Below are positions 36,606 through 46,100 of a DNA stretch of 64,000 nucleotides, piece by piece. A program made the position numbers and the translations under genes. Each line of letters opens with the position of its first letter. Positions within the stretch are counted from its first letter, which is position 1. Source of the DNA: Rhodopirellula bahusiensis (GTDB lineage: Bacteria > Planctomycetota > Planctomycetia > Pirellulales > Pirellulaceae); NCBI RefSeq assembly GCF_002727185.1, contig NZ_NIZW01000033.1, positions 1 to 64,000 on the forward strand. The letters run 5' to 3'. The notes under the pieces are model-generated. The model searched no databases. It saw only the letters and a program-made list of their open reading frames with translations, and was not told the DNA's origin.

Positions 36606-38736
36606 TACAAACAACATGCAACTTAAAATTCACGGCATGGATTGTGCCGAAGAAGTATCGTTGATCAAACGCGAACTGGTGCCGCTGCTCGGTGGTGATG
36701 AGCGTTTGGGTTTCGACTTGCTTAATGGGCGACTGACCGTTGATCTTGATGGCGTCGATGTTACCGCCGGGGATGTGCTGGCCGCGATCGAGCGGACGGG
36801 GTTGAAGGCCGAGACATGGGAGAGCTCTCAACAGTCATCCGACAGACGATCGTTCTGGGCAAGCCATCAACGCGCGATCATGACCGCGATCAGCGGTGTT
36901 TTCGGCGGGATCGGGCTGGTGATTCATTTGCTCTCAGGCGGATTCGACGGGGCCGTCGCAACGCCCGCGATCGTTTGCTACCTGATCGGAATTTTGGCCG
37001 GACTGTATTTGGTGCTACCGAAAGCTTGGCGAGCACTGGTCACCTTGCGGCCTGACATGAATTTGCTGATGTCGGTCGCGGTGATCGGGGCGATCGCGAT
37101 CGGCGAATGGTTTGAGGGAGCGGCGGTCGCATTCCTGTTTTCGCTGTCGTTGTTGCTGGAATCATGGAGCATCGGTCGGGCTAGACGGGCGATCGCTTCG
37201 CTCATGGACCTGACGCCGCCGGTCGCTCACCTGCGACACGAATCTGGAGAAGTCCGCGACGTTGTTCCTGCCGAGGTGCCGGTTGGTTCGACCCTGATCA
37301 TTCGACCGGGCGAGAAAATACCGCTCGATGGGGAAGTCACCGTGGGCATTAGCGACGTCAATCAGGCACCGATCACCGGCGAAAGCGTGCCAGTCGAAAA
37401 GCAGGTCGGTAGTGAGGTGTTCGCTGGAACGATTAACGGCGACGGCTTGCTGGAAATGCGAAGCACCAAAGCCGCTGAAGACACGACGTTGGCCCGCATT
37501 ATTCAAATGGTCGGCGACGCCGGATCGAAGCGTGCTCCGTCAGAAAAGTGGGTAGAGAAGTTTGCCGCGGTCTACACACCGGTGGTGATGGCGGTCGCGT
37601 TGTTGATGCTTTTAATTCCGACTTTGCTGCTCGGACAACCATGGTCGGTTTGGATCTATCGGTCGCTGGTGTTGCTGGTCATCGCCTGCCCATGTGCATT
37701 GGTCATTTCTACACCGGTGTCGGTCGTCGCATCGCTGGCCGCCGCTGCACGCAATGGCGTGTTGGTTAAAGGCGGCGTGTTCATCGAGCTACCTGGTAAG
37801 CTGGTCGCGATCGCGATGGATAAGACCGGGACGCTAACCAAGGGTGCCCCCGAAGTCATCGACGTCGTTCCGATGAACGACCACGACGAAGAAGAATTGC
37901 TAACGCGCGGCGGAGCCTTGGAACTCAATAGCAACCATCCGCTCGCACGAGCCATCGTTGATGAAACCAAGAAACGTGGCATGACGATGCCGCCAGCCGA
38001 ATCGTTCGAAACGATTCAAGGCAAGGGGGCGACCGGAGTCATCGACGGAAAAACTTTCTGGCTCGGTTCGCATCGCTATCTGGAACAACGCGGACAGGAA
38101 ACCCCGGAAGTTCGCCAACAACTTGAAGCGATGCAGGAGGCCGGGCGAACCGTCGTCGTGATCGGCAATGACCAGCACGTCTGCGGCTTTATCACGCTCG
38201 CCGATGCCATCCGTGACGAGACTCGAGAGGCAATCAAGACTTTGCACCAAGTCGGCATCAAACAGATCGTGATGTTGACCGGCGACAACGAAGGCACCGC
38301 CAAAGCGATCGGCAAGGAGTCCGGTATCGACGAAGTCCACGCGGAGTTGTTGCCTGAAGACAAAGTCGCGGCGGTCGAACAACTCGTTTCACGTTACGAG
38401 CATGTCGCGATGATCGGCGATGGCGTGAATGACGCACCCGCTCTAGCCCGGGCTTCATTGGGACTTGCGATGGGAGCGGCGGGAAGCGACGCCGCGATTG
38501 AAACAGCAGACATCGCCCTCATGTCCGACGACCTGTCGAAACTACCTTGGCTGATCGAGCACTCGCGACGAACGTTGTCCATCATTCGCCAGAACATTTG
38601 GTTTTCACTGGCAATCAAAGCATTGTTCGTCGTGCTGACCTTGGCGGGAGTGGCATCACTGTGGGCCGCCATCGCCGCCGACATGGGAGCGTCGCTGTTG
38701 GTGATCGCCAACGGTCTGAGGCTGCTCCGCGGGTAA
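36598..38736 (+). CDS. P1B-type heavy-metal ATPase (Zn/Cd/Pb exporter, CadA/ZntA group)
   Basis: 712 residues. An N-terminal HMA-like domain has GMDCAEE in place of GMxCxxC, so only one cysteine remains; this variant is known in CadA-like pumps. Core: membrane CPC at C364-P-C366, phosphorylated D408 in DKTGTLT, GDGVNDAPALARA, and LADMG-like AADMGASLLVIANGLRLLRG at the end, where the Asp of TM8 and the Lys in AIKALFVV define the Zn/Cd/Pb (P1B-2) subgroup. Exports divalent metal from the cytosol. Last gene of the coupled operon from 31574. Confidence 0.95.
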   Translation: MSDTNNMQLKIHGMDCAEEVSLIKRELVPLLGGDERLGFDLLNGRLTVDLDGVDVTAGDVLAAIERTGLKAETWESSQQSSDRRSFWASHQRAIMTAISGVFGGIGLVIHLLSGGFDGAVATPAIVCYLIGILAGLYLVLPKAWRALVTLRPDMNLLMSVAVIGAIAIGEWFEGAAVAFLFSLSLLLESWSIGRARRAIASLMDLTPPVAHLRHESGEVRDVVPAEVPVGSTLIIRPGEKIPLDGEVTVGISDVNQAPITGESVPVEKQVGSEVFAGTINGDGLLEMRSTKAAEDTTLARIIQMVGDAGSKRAPSEKWVEKFAAVYTPVVMAVALLMLLIPTLLLGQPWSVWIYRSLVLLVIACPCALVISTPVSVVASLAAAARNGVLVKGGVFIELPGKLVAIAMDKTGTLTKGAPEVIDVVPMNDHDEEELLTRGGALELNSNHPLARAIVDETKKRGMTMPPAESFETIQGKGATGVIDGKTFWLGSHRYLEQRGQETPEVRQQLEAMQEAGRTVVVIGNDQHVCGFITLADAIRDETREAIKTLHQVGIKQIVMLTGDNEGTAKAIGKESGIDEVHAELLPEDKVAAVEQLVSRYEHVAMIGDGVNDAPALARASLGLAMGAAGSDAAIETADIALMSDDLSKLPWLIEHSRRTLSIIRQNIWFSLAIKALFVVLTLAGVASLWAAIAADMGASLLVIANGLRLLRG

Positions 38737-38917
38737 GCCGGCACAATCGTTACGACCCGAATGCGAATTCTAACGGATGCTCGTACACACCGGATCGCAA
38801 CTAACAAACCGGTCTTGCCCGTCCGATGGAATAGGTGGGCTGGTCTGTATTTACACGGAGAAACACGCGGTGATCGCGAACGATAGGACCAGTACGCACC
38901 GACGGTGAGCAAAACGC

Positions 38918-40435
38918 TTGTTGCTTTTGGCGGCTTTGGGTTTCACGACTGGCTGTCAGACCGTCGGGCAGCATTTCACTCAACCGACACCAAGGGACTA
39001 CGTCCCAGCAACGAACCAAACGCAGGTTGTTCAGCAACCCGCTGCGGTTCGGACGGTCGCGTTCACCGATGAGGGTGACGCTGACGACTTGCGGGTTGAA
39101 GACCTTAACGAGTTGGACGAACTCGGCGTCGAGCTTGAAGATGTCGCTTCGGATGATGGTGGATCTGCCAACGATCCGGCATCCCTTCGCGACGTGATGA
39201 AGTTGAACGCGACGACCGAGACGCTTGCAAACCCGCCGGTCATTGTGGACCAGTATTCCTATGGTTTTGATCAACATGCTGGACTGACGCTCGAGTCGAT
39301 CGAGTCGATGGCGTTGGGTTCGCATCCGGCCATCGCGGAAGTTCGTGCTCGTGTAGAATCGACTCGTGGGCAATATGTCCAAGCAGGTCTGCCGTTCAAT
39401 CCGGTGCTGCAATATCAATCCGAGGAGGTTGGTAACGAAGGTGCCAGCGGTCTGCATTCGGTGCAGATGTCTCAGCAATTCGTCACAGCCAACAAGCTGG
39501 GGATTGCTCAACAGGTTCAGGCCCGTGAAATTCAAAAACAGCAGGCCGAATTGAGGATCGCGGAGCTTCGCGTTTTGACACGCGTTCGAGCTGCGTTTGC
39601 GGCGGCGGTCGTGGCTCAAGAACGAGCCGAGATTGCCGACCAGATTGTCGAACTTGCCGAAAAGTCGATCGAGTCGGTCAACGCTTTGCTGGAAGCCGAA
39701 GAGGTCTCCAAGATCGCCTTGTTGCAGGCTCGCGTCGAAGCCGAGCAAGCGCGGATCACGGCGGAGAATGCCGAAACGCAATTGCAAGCCAATCTGCGGA
39801 CACTCGCTGCGGCGGCCGGGGTGCAAGCACTGCCAGCGGGGCCGCTCAGCGGCGATGTGGGTGACGACCTGATCGCCGCACCATGGGAAGCGCTGCTCGC
39901 CGAAATTTCAGCCAGTAGCCCCGAATTGGCACGAGCCGGATCAGAATTAGAGCGAGCCAAGTGGTCGCTGCAACTCGCCTGTGCCCAAGTTACCCCAAAC
40001 GTCACAGCGACGCTCGGCGTTGGCATCGACGCATCCTCGGACGACACGTTTGCCGTCATTGGCGTTAGCGTTCCGCTTCCCATTCGCAATCGCAATCAGG
40101 GCAACATCCGCAGTGCCCGCGCCGACATCGCTGCCGCTTCAGCCGCGATGCAAAACGCACAGCTCAGCCTGGAAGCCCGGCTTGCCGAAGCCGTCGGTCG
40201 CTATCAAGTCGCGTTGGAAAGGTACGAGCGTTTGCAAGAATCCGTCGTGCCAACTTCGGAGGAAACCTACGAGCTGTCGCTGGAAGCGTTCAACGCGGGT
40301 GAAACCGATTTCCTACAACTGTTAACAGCACAGCGAACACTCTTCACGACTCAATTGAACGTCTTGGATGCCGCCGGACAAGCCAAGCAGGCTGCTGCGG
40401 AAATCGAAGGCCTGTTGGTGACTCTGAGCCTGTGA
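38918..40435 (+). CDS. Outer-membrane efflux lipoprotein (TolC/CusC family), start shifted
   Basis: 505 codons. The N-terminus is a lipoprotein signal ending FTTGC, then an acidic linker of about 85 residues rich in Asp/Glu, then the two TolC repeats (LTLESIESMALGSHPAIAEVRARVESTRGQYVQAGLPFNP and ISASSPELARAGSELERAKWSLQLA) with the channel hairpins. The reading frame lacks a good start: TTG codons at 38918/38921 only. A GTG at 38905 in another frame would give VSKRLLLLAALGFTTGC if one A of the AAAA run (38911-38914) is removed. Only outer-membrane channel in the window. Confidence 0.85.
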   Translation: MLLLAALGFTTGCQTVGQHFTQPTPRDYVPATNQTQVVQQPAAVRTVAFTDEGDADDLRVEDLNELDELGVELEDVASDDGGSANDPASLRDVMKLNATTETLANPPVIVDQYSYGFDQHAGLTLESIESMALGSHPAIAEVRARVESTRGQYVQAGLPFNPVLQYQSEEVGNEGASGLHSVQMSQQFVTANKLGIAQQVQAREIQKQQAELRIAELRVLTRVRAAFAAAVVAQERAEIADQIVELAEKSIESVNALLEAEEVSKIALLQARVEAEQARITAENAETQLQANLRTLAAAAGVQALPAGPLSGDVGDDLIAAPWEALLAEISASSPELARAGSELERAKWSLQLACAQVTPNVTATLGVGIDASSDDTFAVIGVSVPLPIRNRNQGNIRSARADIAAASAAMQNAQLSLEARLAEAVGRYQVALERYERLQESVVPTSEETYELSLEAFNAGETDFLQLLTAQRTLFTTQLNVLDAAGQAKQAAAEIEGLLVTLSL

Positions 40436-40562
40436 TGGCCCGCGATACCGCCACCAGAAGATGCGTAATCTGACGAAAGTTTGACATTACTATTGGACTG
40501 GTATGGTCGTTTCCACCGTATCGACCGATAATACCGTTGTACCGTACCCGAAGGATGTTTTT

Positions 40563-41063
40563 GTGTCTGTCGTTTGTCGTCTCACTACCGTCGCCGCATT
40601 GCTGCTGCACCTGATTTTCGGGTGTTCGCTGCATCACGCTGCCGCGTGTGGACATCACGACCATGACGGATGCCAGCACACCTGTTCAGCGGCTGATTCA
40701 CCAAGTGTCCACGACGATCACGTGTGTGGCCACGATCACGAGCATGATTGCTTGGGTGAAGAAGAGACGGTGGATTCGATCCACAATGCGATCGAGTTAG
40801 CGGCTCCGTGTTGTGCCTGCGAGTCGCAACCCTGTGATGGAAACCATCCGGGGTGCCATGGCGTCGTCGAATGCAGTTTTGTGCCTTCGAGCGATGTCGT
40901 CTTCATCATTGATGCTCCATTAGTCGCGTTTGTGACCTACGAGCACGATCCGATGATCGGCTTCATTAGTTCACTTTCGACTCGTCGATTGCAACAGCGA
41001 TCGCCGCGGGTCGCGACGGACTCTCTCTCTCACTGTGCTTCTCTCTGCACGTGGATCATTTGA
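40563..41063 (+). CDS. Small exported His/Cys-rich protein heading RND system 3
   Basis: 166 residues from GTG 40563, which has AAGGA 7 nt upstream. Signal segment VVCRLTTVAALLLHLIFGCSLHHAAAC; the mature part is packed with His and Cys (GHHDHDGCQHTC, VHDDHVCGHDHEHDC, CCACESQPC). Periplasmic metal sink is the likely role. A longer frame opens at 40503 but its N-terminus is not signal-like. TTGACA at 40481 may be part of the promoter. It lies between the TolC-like gene and the third adaptor. Confidence 0.72.
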   Translation: MSVVCRLTTVAALLLHLIFGCSLHHAAACGHHDHDGCQHTCSAADSPSVHDDHVCGHDHEHDCLGEEETVDSIHNAIELAAPCCACESQPCDGNHPGCHGVVECSFVPSSDVVFIIDAPLVAFVTYEHDPMIGFISSLSTRRLQQRSPRVATDSLSHCASLCTWII

Positions 41064-41178
41064 ATTGAAGATTGTTGATTGAAGATTGACGATTTGGAAA
41101 GGCGTTTGCGCGTCGCCAGATTGTTGAATCCTTCAGTCCTCTTTTGAAATCTACATTCTTCAATCTCAAATCATCAAT
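41062..41178. repeat. Heptad inverted repeat HR1
   Basis: Left arm 41062-41095 and right arm 41147-41178 are imperfect inverted copies of four to five units of 7 bp, consensus ATTGNAG. The 50-bp centre has no ORF. It fills most of the gap before the third adaptor gene. Confidence 0.75.
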
Positions 41179-41211
41179 GTGTTTGCATGTCCACGCTAAG
41201 AGCATTGGCTA

Positions 41212-42714
41212 ATGCGCCTGCGCGGCCCCGTTTTGACCATCCTGGCGATGGCAATCGCGATCGTCGTCGGCGCGTTCGCCTTTACCGACTATCCACAACA
41301 ACTTGGCCTCGTTGCCACTGCGGTCGATGAGTCTGATCCGCACGCGGGTCACGATCACGGTCCAGGTGAACACGATGACCACGGCGGCGACGACCATGCC
41401 GGACATGATCACGATGGTCACGAAGCGGGTCAGTCGATCGAATTGAGCCAGCAGGCTCGTGCGAACTTGCGGTTGAAGACTGAGGCCGTCACCGTTGGTC
41501 CGTACACGAGCTACATCGAGGTCCCCGGCATGGTGACGCGCTGGCCCGGTGAAACGCATGTGTCGATCACGTCGCCACTGACGGGCGTCATTAACAAGAT
41601 CAATATCTCTCGTGGCGAGATGATTAAGAGCGGCGAGCCGTTGTTCACGCTTCGGCTGACGCACCAAGACCTCGTCAATACGCAAGAAGACTTCCTCTCG
41701 CAGCTCGGGCAACTGAATGTCGAGGAGCGGGAGATTCAGCGGCTGACTTCGGCGTCCCGTTCGGGCGCGATCGCTGGGAAAACGCGAATAACCCGCGAGT
41801 ACGAACGCGACAAATTGCAGGCGAAAATCCGTGCGGCGAAGCAGTCGATGTTGCTGCACGGTTTGAGTGAAGACCAAATCGCAAGCATCGAACGCACTCG
41901 CACGTTGGTCCGCGAAGTCGTCGTGACGGCCCCCTTGGTCGAAGAAGACAATTCACTGCATCACGAATCGCTGGGCGAAGCGAACAACCGAGTCTCGGGC
42001 AACCCGAGTGCAAGATTAGCGGCAATGCAACCACCGCCGATGTCGCTGCATTCGCACAATCACATTGACGCTGAGTTCTTGGTCACAGAACTGAGTGTTC
42101 GACGCGGCGAATCTGTTAGCGCCGGTCAGCAGATCGCGCAGCTGTCGAATTACAGCCGCTTGCTAATCGAAGGCCAAGCGTACCAGCGTGACGCAGGTCT
42201 GTTGCGAAAGGCCGCCGATTCGGGTGCCGAATTGCAAGCCACGATGACCGGTGCGGGCGACGAAGTCGAAACGATCACGGGATTGAACGTGGTCTACATC
42301 GGAAACGAAGTCGGTACTGAATCACGGTCGCTGCCGTTCTATGTCGGACTGACCAATGAGATCGAACGCAGCGAACAGCGTGGCGACAAACGCTACGTCA
42401 GTTGGCGATACAAGCCCGGCCAACGACTAACCGTTCGGCTCCCACAGTCGCAAGTCGTGGACGCGATTGTTGTTCCCAAGGACGCGGTTGCCGAAGAAGG
42501 CCCCGAGCGATTCTTGTTCGTCGAGAACGGAGATCACTTTGATCGTGTTCCGGTGGAAGTCATTGCGTCGGACAGCGTCAACGTCGCGATCAAGAACGAC
42601 GGCCAAGTTTGGCCCGGTCAGACGATTGCCGTTAGCGGTGCTCATCAATTGCAGATGGCGATGAAGAACCAGGCGGGCGGAGCCATTGATCCCCACGCAG
42701 GGCACAACCACTGA
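41212..42714 (+). CDS. RND periplasmic adaptor with His-rich ends, system 3
   Basis: 500 residues. An N-terminal membrane anchor or signal segment (LTILAMAIAIVVGAFAF) is followed by a His/Asp cluster (HAGHDHGPGEHDDHGGDDHAGHDH, residues 43-71) that can bind several metal ions, and the protein ends with DPHAGHNH. In between, a CusB/CzcB-like adaptor: SITSPLTGVINKINISRGEMIKSGEPLFTL, alpha hairpin (TQEDFLSQLGQLNVEEREIQRL) and beta-barrel. The loop 243-290 is long. Paired with the pump at 43158, though separated by an inserted opposite-strand gene. Confidence 0.9.
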   Translation: MRLRGPVLTILAMAIAIVVGAFAFTDYPQQLGLVATAVDESDPHAGHDHGPGEHDDHGGDDHAGHDHDGHEAGQSIELSQQARANLRLKTEAVTVGPYTSYIEVPGMVTRWPGETHVSITSPLTGVINKINISRGEMIKSGEPLFTLRLTHQDLVNTQEDFLSQLGQLNVEEREIQRLTSASRSGAIAGKTRITREYERDKLQAKIRAAKQSMLLHGLSEDQIASIERTRTLVREVVVTAPLVEEDNSLHHESLGEANNRVSGNPSARLAAMQPPPMSLHSHNHIDAEFLVTELSVRRGESVSAGQQIAQLSNYSRLLIEGQAYQRDAGLLRKAADSGAELQATMTGAGDEVETITGLNVVYIGNEVGTESRSLPFYVGLTNEIERSEQRGDKRYVSWRYKPGQRLTVRLPQSQVVDAIVVPKDAVAEEGPERFLFVENGDHFDRVPVEVIASDSVNVAIKNDGQVWPGQTIAVSGAHQLQMAMKNQAGGAIDPHAGHNH

Positions 42715-42717
42715 GGA

Positions 42718-43159
42718 ATTGGAGATTGTTGATTGCAGATCGGAGATTGAGTTAGGGCTTGGTTGTTGCTGATTTACGTGAGGCGACCATGATCGCGGTG
42801 ACTTGGTTGGCTTCGTCGAGGAGTGGCTCAACTTTGGCGGCAGGGAGGAGTTCTCCTTCAATGATGAGTTCCAGCCAATAGCAGGTTTCGTCGGCTTCCT
42901 CGATAACGATTTGCAACTTGGAGACAAACTCAGCTTTGGAGCGACCACGACACGCGGCCCGATAGTTCGCACCAACCGACGTCGCACTCCGCACGATTTG
43001 TTTCGCAATGACCTGACCGCCAGTCGTTTGAGGTAACGCCGCAATCAGTTTCAGCACCCGCAAAGCAAGCATCTTCGTTCGCTTCTTCAATTCAACATCA
43101 TTCATCGCTGTCTCCGTTTCCACGAAAAAACCTGCAATCTCCAATCATCAATCTACAAT
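42718..43159. repeat. Heptad inverted repeat HR2 enclosing a four-helix-bundle gene
   Basis: Left arm 42718-42750 and right arm 43130-43159 are inverted, 24 of 28 bases matching in the best alignment, both built of ATTGNAG heptads. The right arm contains the ATG of the RND gene (43158). The four-helix gene lies wholly between the arms, so the unit looks like an inserted cassette. Confidence 0.75.
42752..43105 (-). CDS. Four-helix-bundle protein, 23S rRNA intervening-sequence (S23/IVP) family
   Basis: 117 residues. The pattern VIAKQIVRSATSVGANYRAACRGRSKAEFVSKLQIVIEEADETCYWLEL is diagnostic for the four-helix-bundle family first seen in intervening sequences of 23S rRNA and distantly related to Avd of retroelements. 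Basic surface suggests nucleic-acid binding. It lies on the opposite strand inside a metal-efflux operon and is bounded on both sides by HR2 arms. Start 43105 is used; a frame to 43144 reads into the repeat. Confidence 0.85.
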   Translation of the reverse strand: MNDVELKKRTKMLALRVLKLIAALPQTTGGQVIAKQIVRSATSVGANYRAACRGRSKAEFVSKLQIVIEEADETCYWLELIIEGELLPAAKVEPLLDEANQVTAIMVASRKSATTKP

Positions 43160-46100
43160 GCTTGACCGAATCATTCACTTCTCGCTGAACAATCGACTGA
43201 TCGTGCTCGCGGTTGCCGCGATCATGCTGGGCGTTGGTGCGTGGCAATCCTTGCAATTGCCGATCGACGTGTTTCCAAACTTGAACCGGCCGCGTGTGGT
43301 GGTCATCACCGAAGCGCCGGGGATGGCACCAGAGGAAGTCGAGACGCTGATCACGTTTCCGTTGGAGACCACGTTCAATGGTGCCAGCGGAGTCGAAGCA
43401 GTTCGCAGCAGCAGCGGCATCGGTCTGTCGGTGATCTATGTCGAGTTCGAGTGGGACACGGACATCTACAACGACCGGCAAGTCGTGAACGAGCGTTTGC
43501 AACTTGCCGCTGAGCAATTGCCTGACGGCGTGAAACCGACACTCGCACCCATCTCGTCAATCATGGGACAGATTCTCATGTACGGCATGTGGAGCGAAGG
43601 CGGTGAGACCGAGCCGATGGAGGTTCGCACTCTCGCCGACTGGGTCGTTCGGCAGCGGTTGCTGACGATACCCGGTGTGTCGCAAGTCTTTTCGATGGGC
43701 GGCGGCCGGATGCAGTATCAAGTCCTGGTGAATCCCGACGCGCTGCGTGAATTCGGACTGACGATGGACGATGTCCACACGGCCGTCAGTGAGTCGAACC
43801 TGAATGCGACCGGCGGCTACCTGGATCAGCGTGGTGCGAACGAGTTGCTGGTTCGTGGACTCGGGCGAATCACCAGCCTCGCCGACCTGAAAGAGATTGC
43901 GATCACATTGCGGGACGGTCGCCCGATCACTTTGGGTGACGTCGCCAGAGTTGTTGAAGGCCCGCAAGTCATGCGTGGCGATTCGTCCGCGTATCTTCGT
44001 GGCGACGACGGAACAGTCGAAGGCGGCCCCGCAGTGGTTCTCACCATCAACAAGCAACCCGGCAGCGACACTCGCGCCGTCGATCAAGCGATTGCCGAAG
44101 CGCTCGAAGAATTGAAGGTGTCCTTGCCGGACGACATCCGAATCGCCAACGTCTATTCGCAGCGATCATTCATCGACCGAGCCATCGACAACGTCGTCGA
44201 AGCTCTTGCCGATGGCGGCGTGCTGGTCTTGGTGATCTTGTTTCTGTTCTTGCTGAACTTTCGCACGACGTTCATCACGCTCACCGCAATTCCTCTGTCG
44301 ATCATCGCAACCGCGTGCGTTTTCGCCGCTTTCGGTCTGTCGATCAACACCATGACGCTCGGCGGGTTAGCGGTTGCCATCGGGGAACTGGTCGACGATG
44401 CGATCGTTGACGTGGAAAACATCTTCCGCCGCTTGAAAGAGAACCGCCACTGCGAATCCCCACGACCGACGCTTGCGGTGGTTTACGACGCCAGCATCGA
44501 GGTACGGAGCAGCGTGGTCTACGGAACGGCGATTGTCGTTCTGGTGTTCATCCCGCTGTTTGCTCTCGAAGGGATGGAAGGCAAGCTCTTTGTGCCGTTG
44601 GCGATGGGGTATGTCGTCTCCCTGATCGCGTCGCTGGGCGTCTCGCTGACCGTCACGCCGGTACTGGCATCGTTGTTGTTGGTCGGCCAGCGCGTCTGGC
44701 AAATCGTGGTACCGATTCTAGCTTTCGGCATCGCTGCCCTAACGATGTACTGGGTCGTCCCGCGAGCGATTCACATTCTGCACTTGCCGTTTGAACTGCC
44801 GGGTAATCCACTGTGGTGGTCGCTCGTCCTGACGCCAGTGGTTTGGGTTCTGATTCAAGTGATCGAAAGACTGCTGGGTGGTCCCGAAGCCGAAGAAGGC
44901 CGGTTGCTGGAGGGACTCAAAGGCATTGCCGGTTTGGCGATTAACTTCAGCACCAAGTTTGCCGGTCCCGTGTTGGGCGTTGCGGCCGTCATGGTGACGT
45001 TCGCGTTGTTCGCCGTTTCGCAACTCGAACGTGACTTCTTGCCGCCGTTCAACGAGGGAGCCGTTCAGGTCAACGCGTTGCTTGCACCGGGCACATCGCT
45101 GGCGACGAGCAACCAGATCGGGCAGAGCGTGCAAGAGGAGTTGATGAAGATCGAATCGGTCAAGTCGGTCGCGCGTCGAACAGGCCGAGCGGAGCTTGAC
45201 GAACATGCCGAAGGCGTCAACGTCACCGAGTTGTTCTTGGAGATCGCTGACGACGCAGATCGCGAAGGCACGATCCAGCAGATTCGCGAAACGATGGAGG
45301 ACATTCCGGGCGTGGTGTCGAGTACCGAGCAACCGCTGGCGCACCTGATCAGTCACATGATCTCGGGCGTCAAGGCGCAAATCGGCATCAAGCTCTTCGG
45401 CGACGATCTAGACGTGTTGCGGACCAAGGCTGAGGAGATGAAGAGACGCATCGCGGACGTGCCGGGCTTGGCCGACGTGATGATCGAACAGCAGACCAAC
45501 ATTCCACAGCTTCGCATCGAGCTGAATCGCAAGGCTCTAACGCAAAACGGGCTGCGGCCGGCCAACGTCATGGAACTGGTCGAGACCGCGATGAACGGGC
45601 AAGTCATTAGCCAAGTTCTGCTCGGCCAACGCACGTTTGATCTGATGCTACGAATGGATGAACCGTACCGCGAGGACGTCACAAAACTCAAGCGTCTTGC
45701 CGTCCCACTTCCCGATGGAGGCACGTTGCCGCTTGAGGCGGTGGCGAACATCTACGAGAGCGGCGGGCCGAACATGATCAAGCGCGAACAGGTACGGCGT
45801 CGAATCGTGTTGCAAGCCAACGTTTCCGAGCGAGGCATCGTGGACGTTGTCAGCGACATCAAAACGCGACTGACAGATTTGGAATTGGAGCCGGGTTACT
45901 TCATCGAATACGGCGGCCAATTTGAAAGCCAGCAATCGGCAACGCGTCGATTGATGATTCTTTCGGGCGTCGCGTTGCTAGGCATGTTCTTGGTGCTTTA
46001 CACGTTGTTTGGCAACGTCAACTTCTCGATGCAGGTGTTGGTTGCGTTGCCGACTGCGTTCATCGGAGCGGTCGCGGCACTCGTCATCACGGATCAAAAC

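Noticed and set aside
40481-40507. TTGACA with TATGGT as a sigma-70 promoter for the His/Cys-rich gene
   Set aside because: Spacer is only 15 nt and TATGGT is a poor -10; kept only as a remark in the gene entry.
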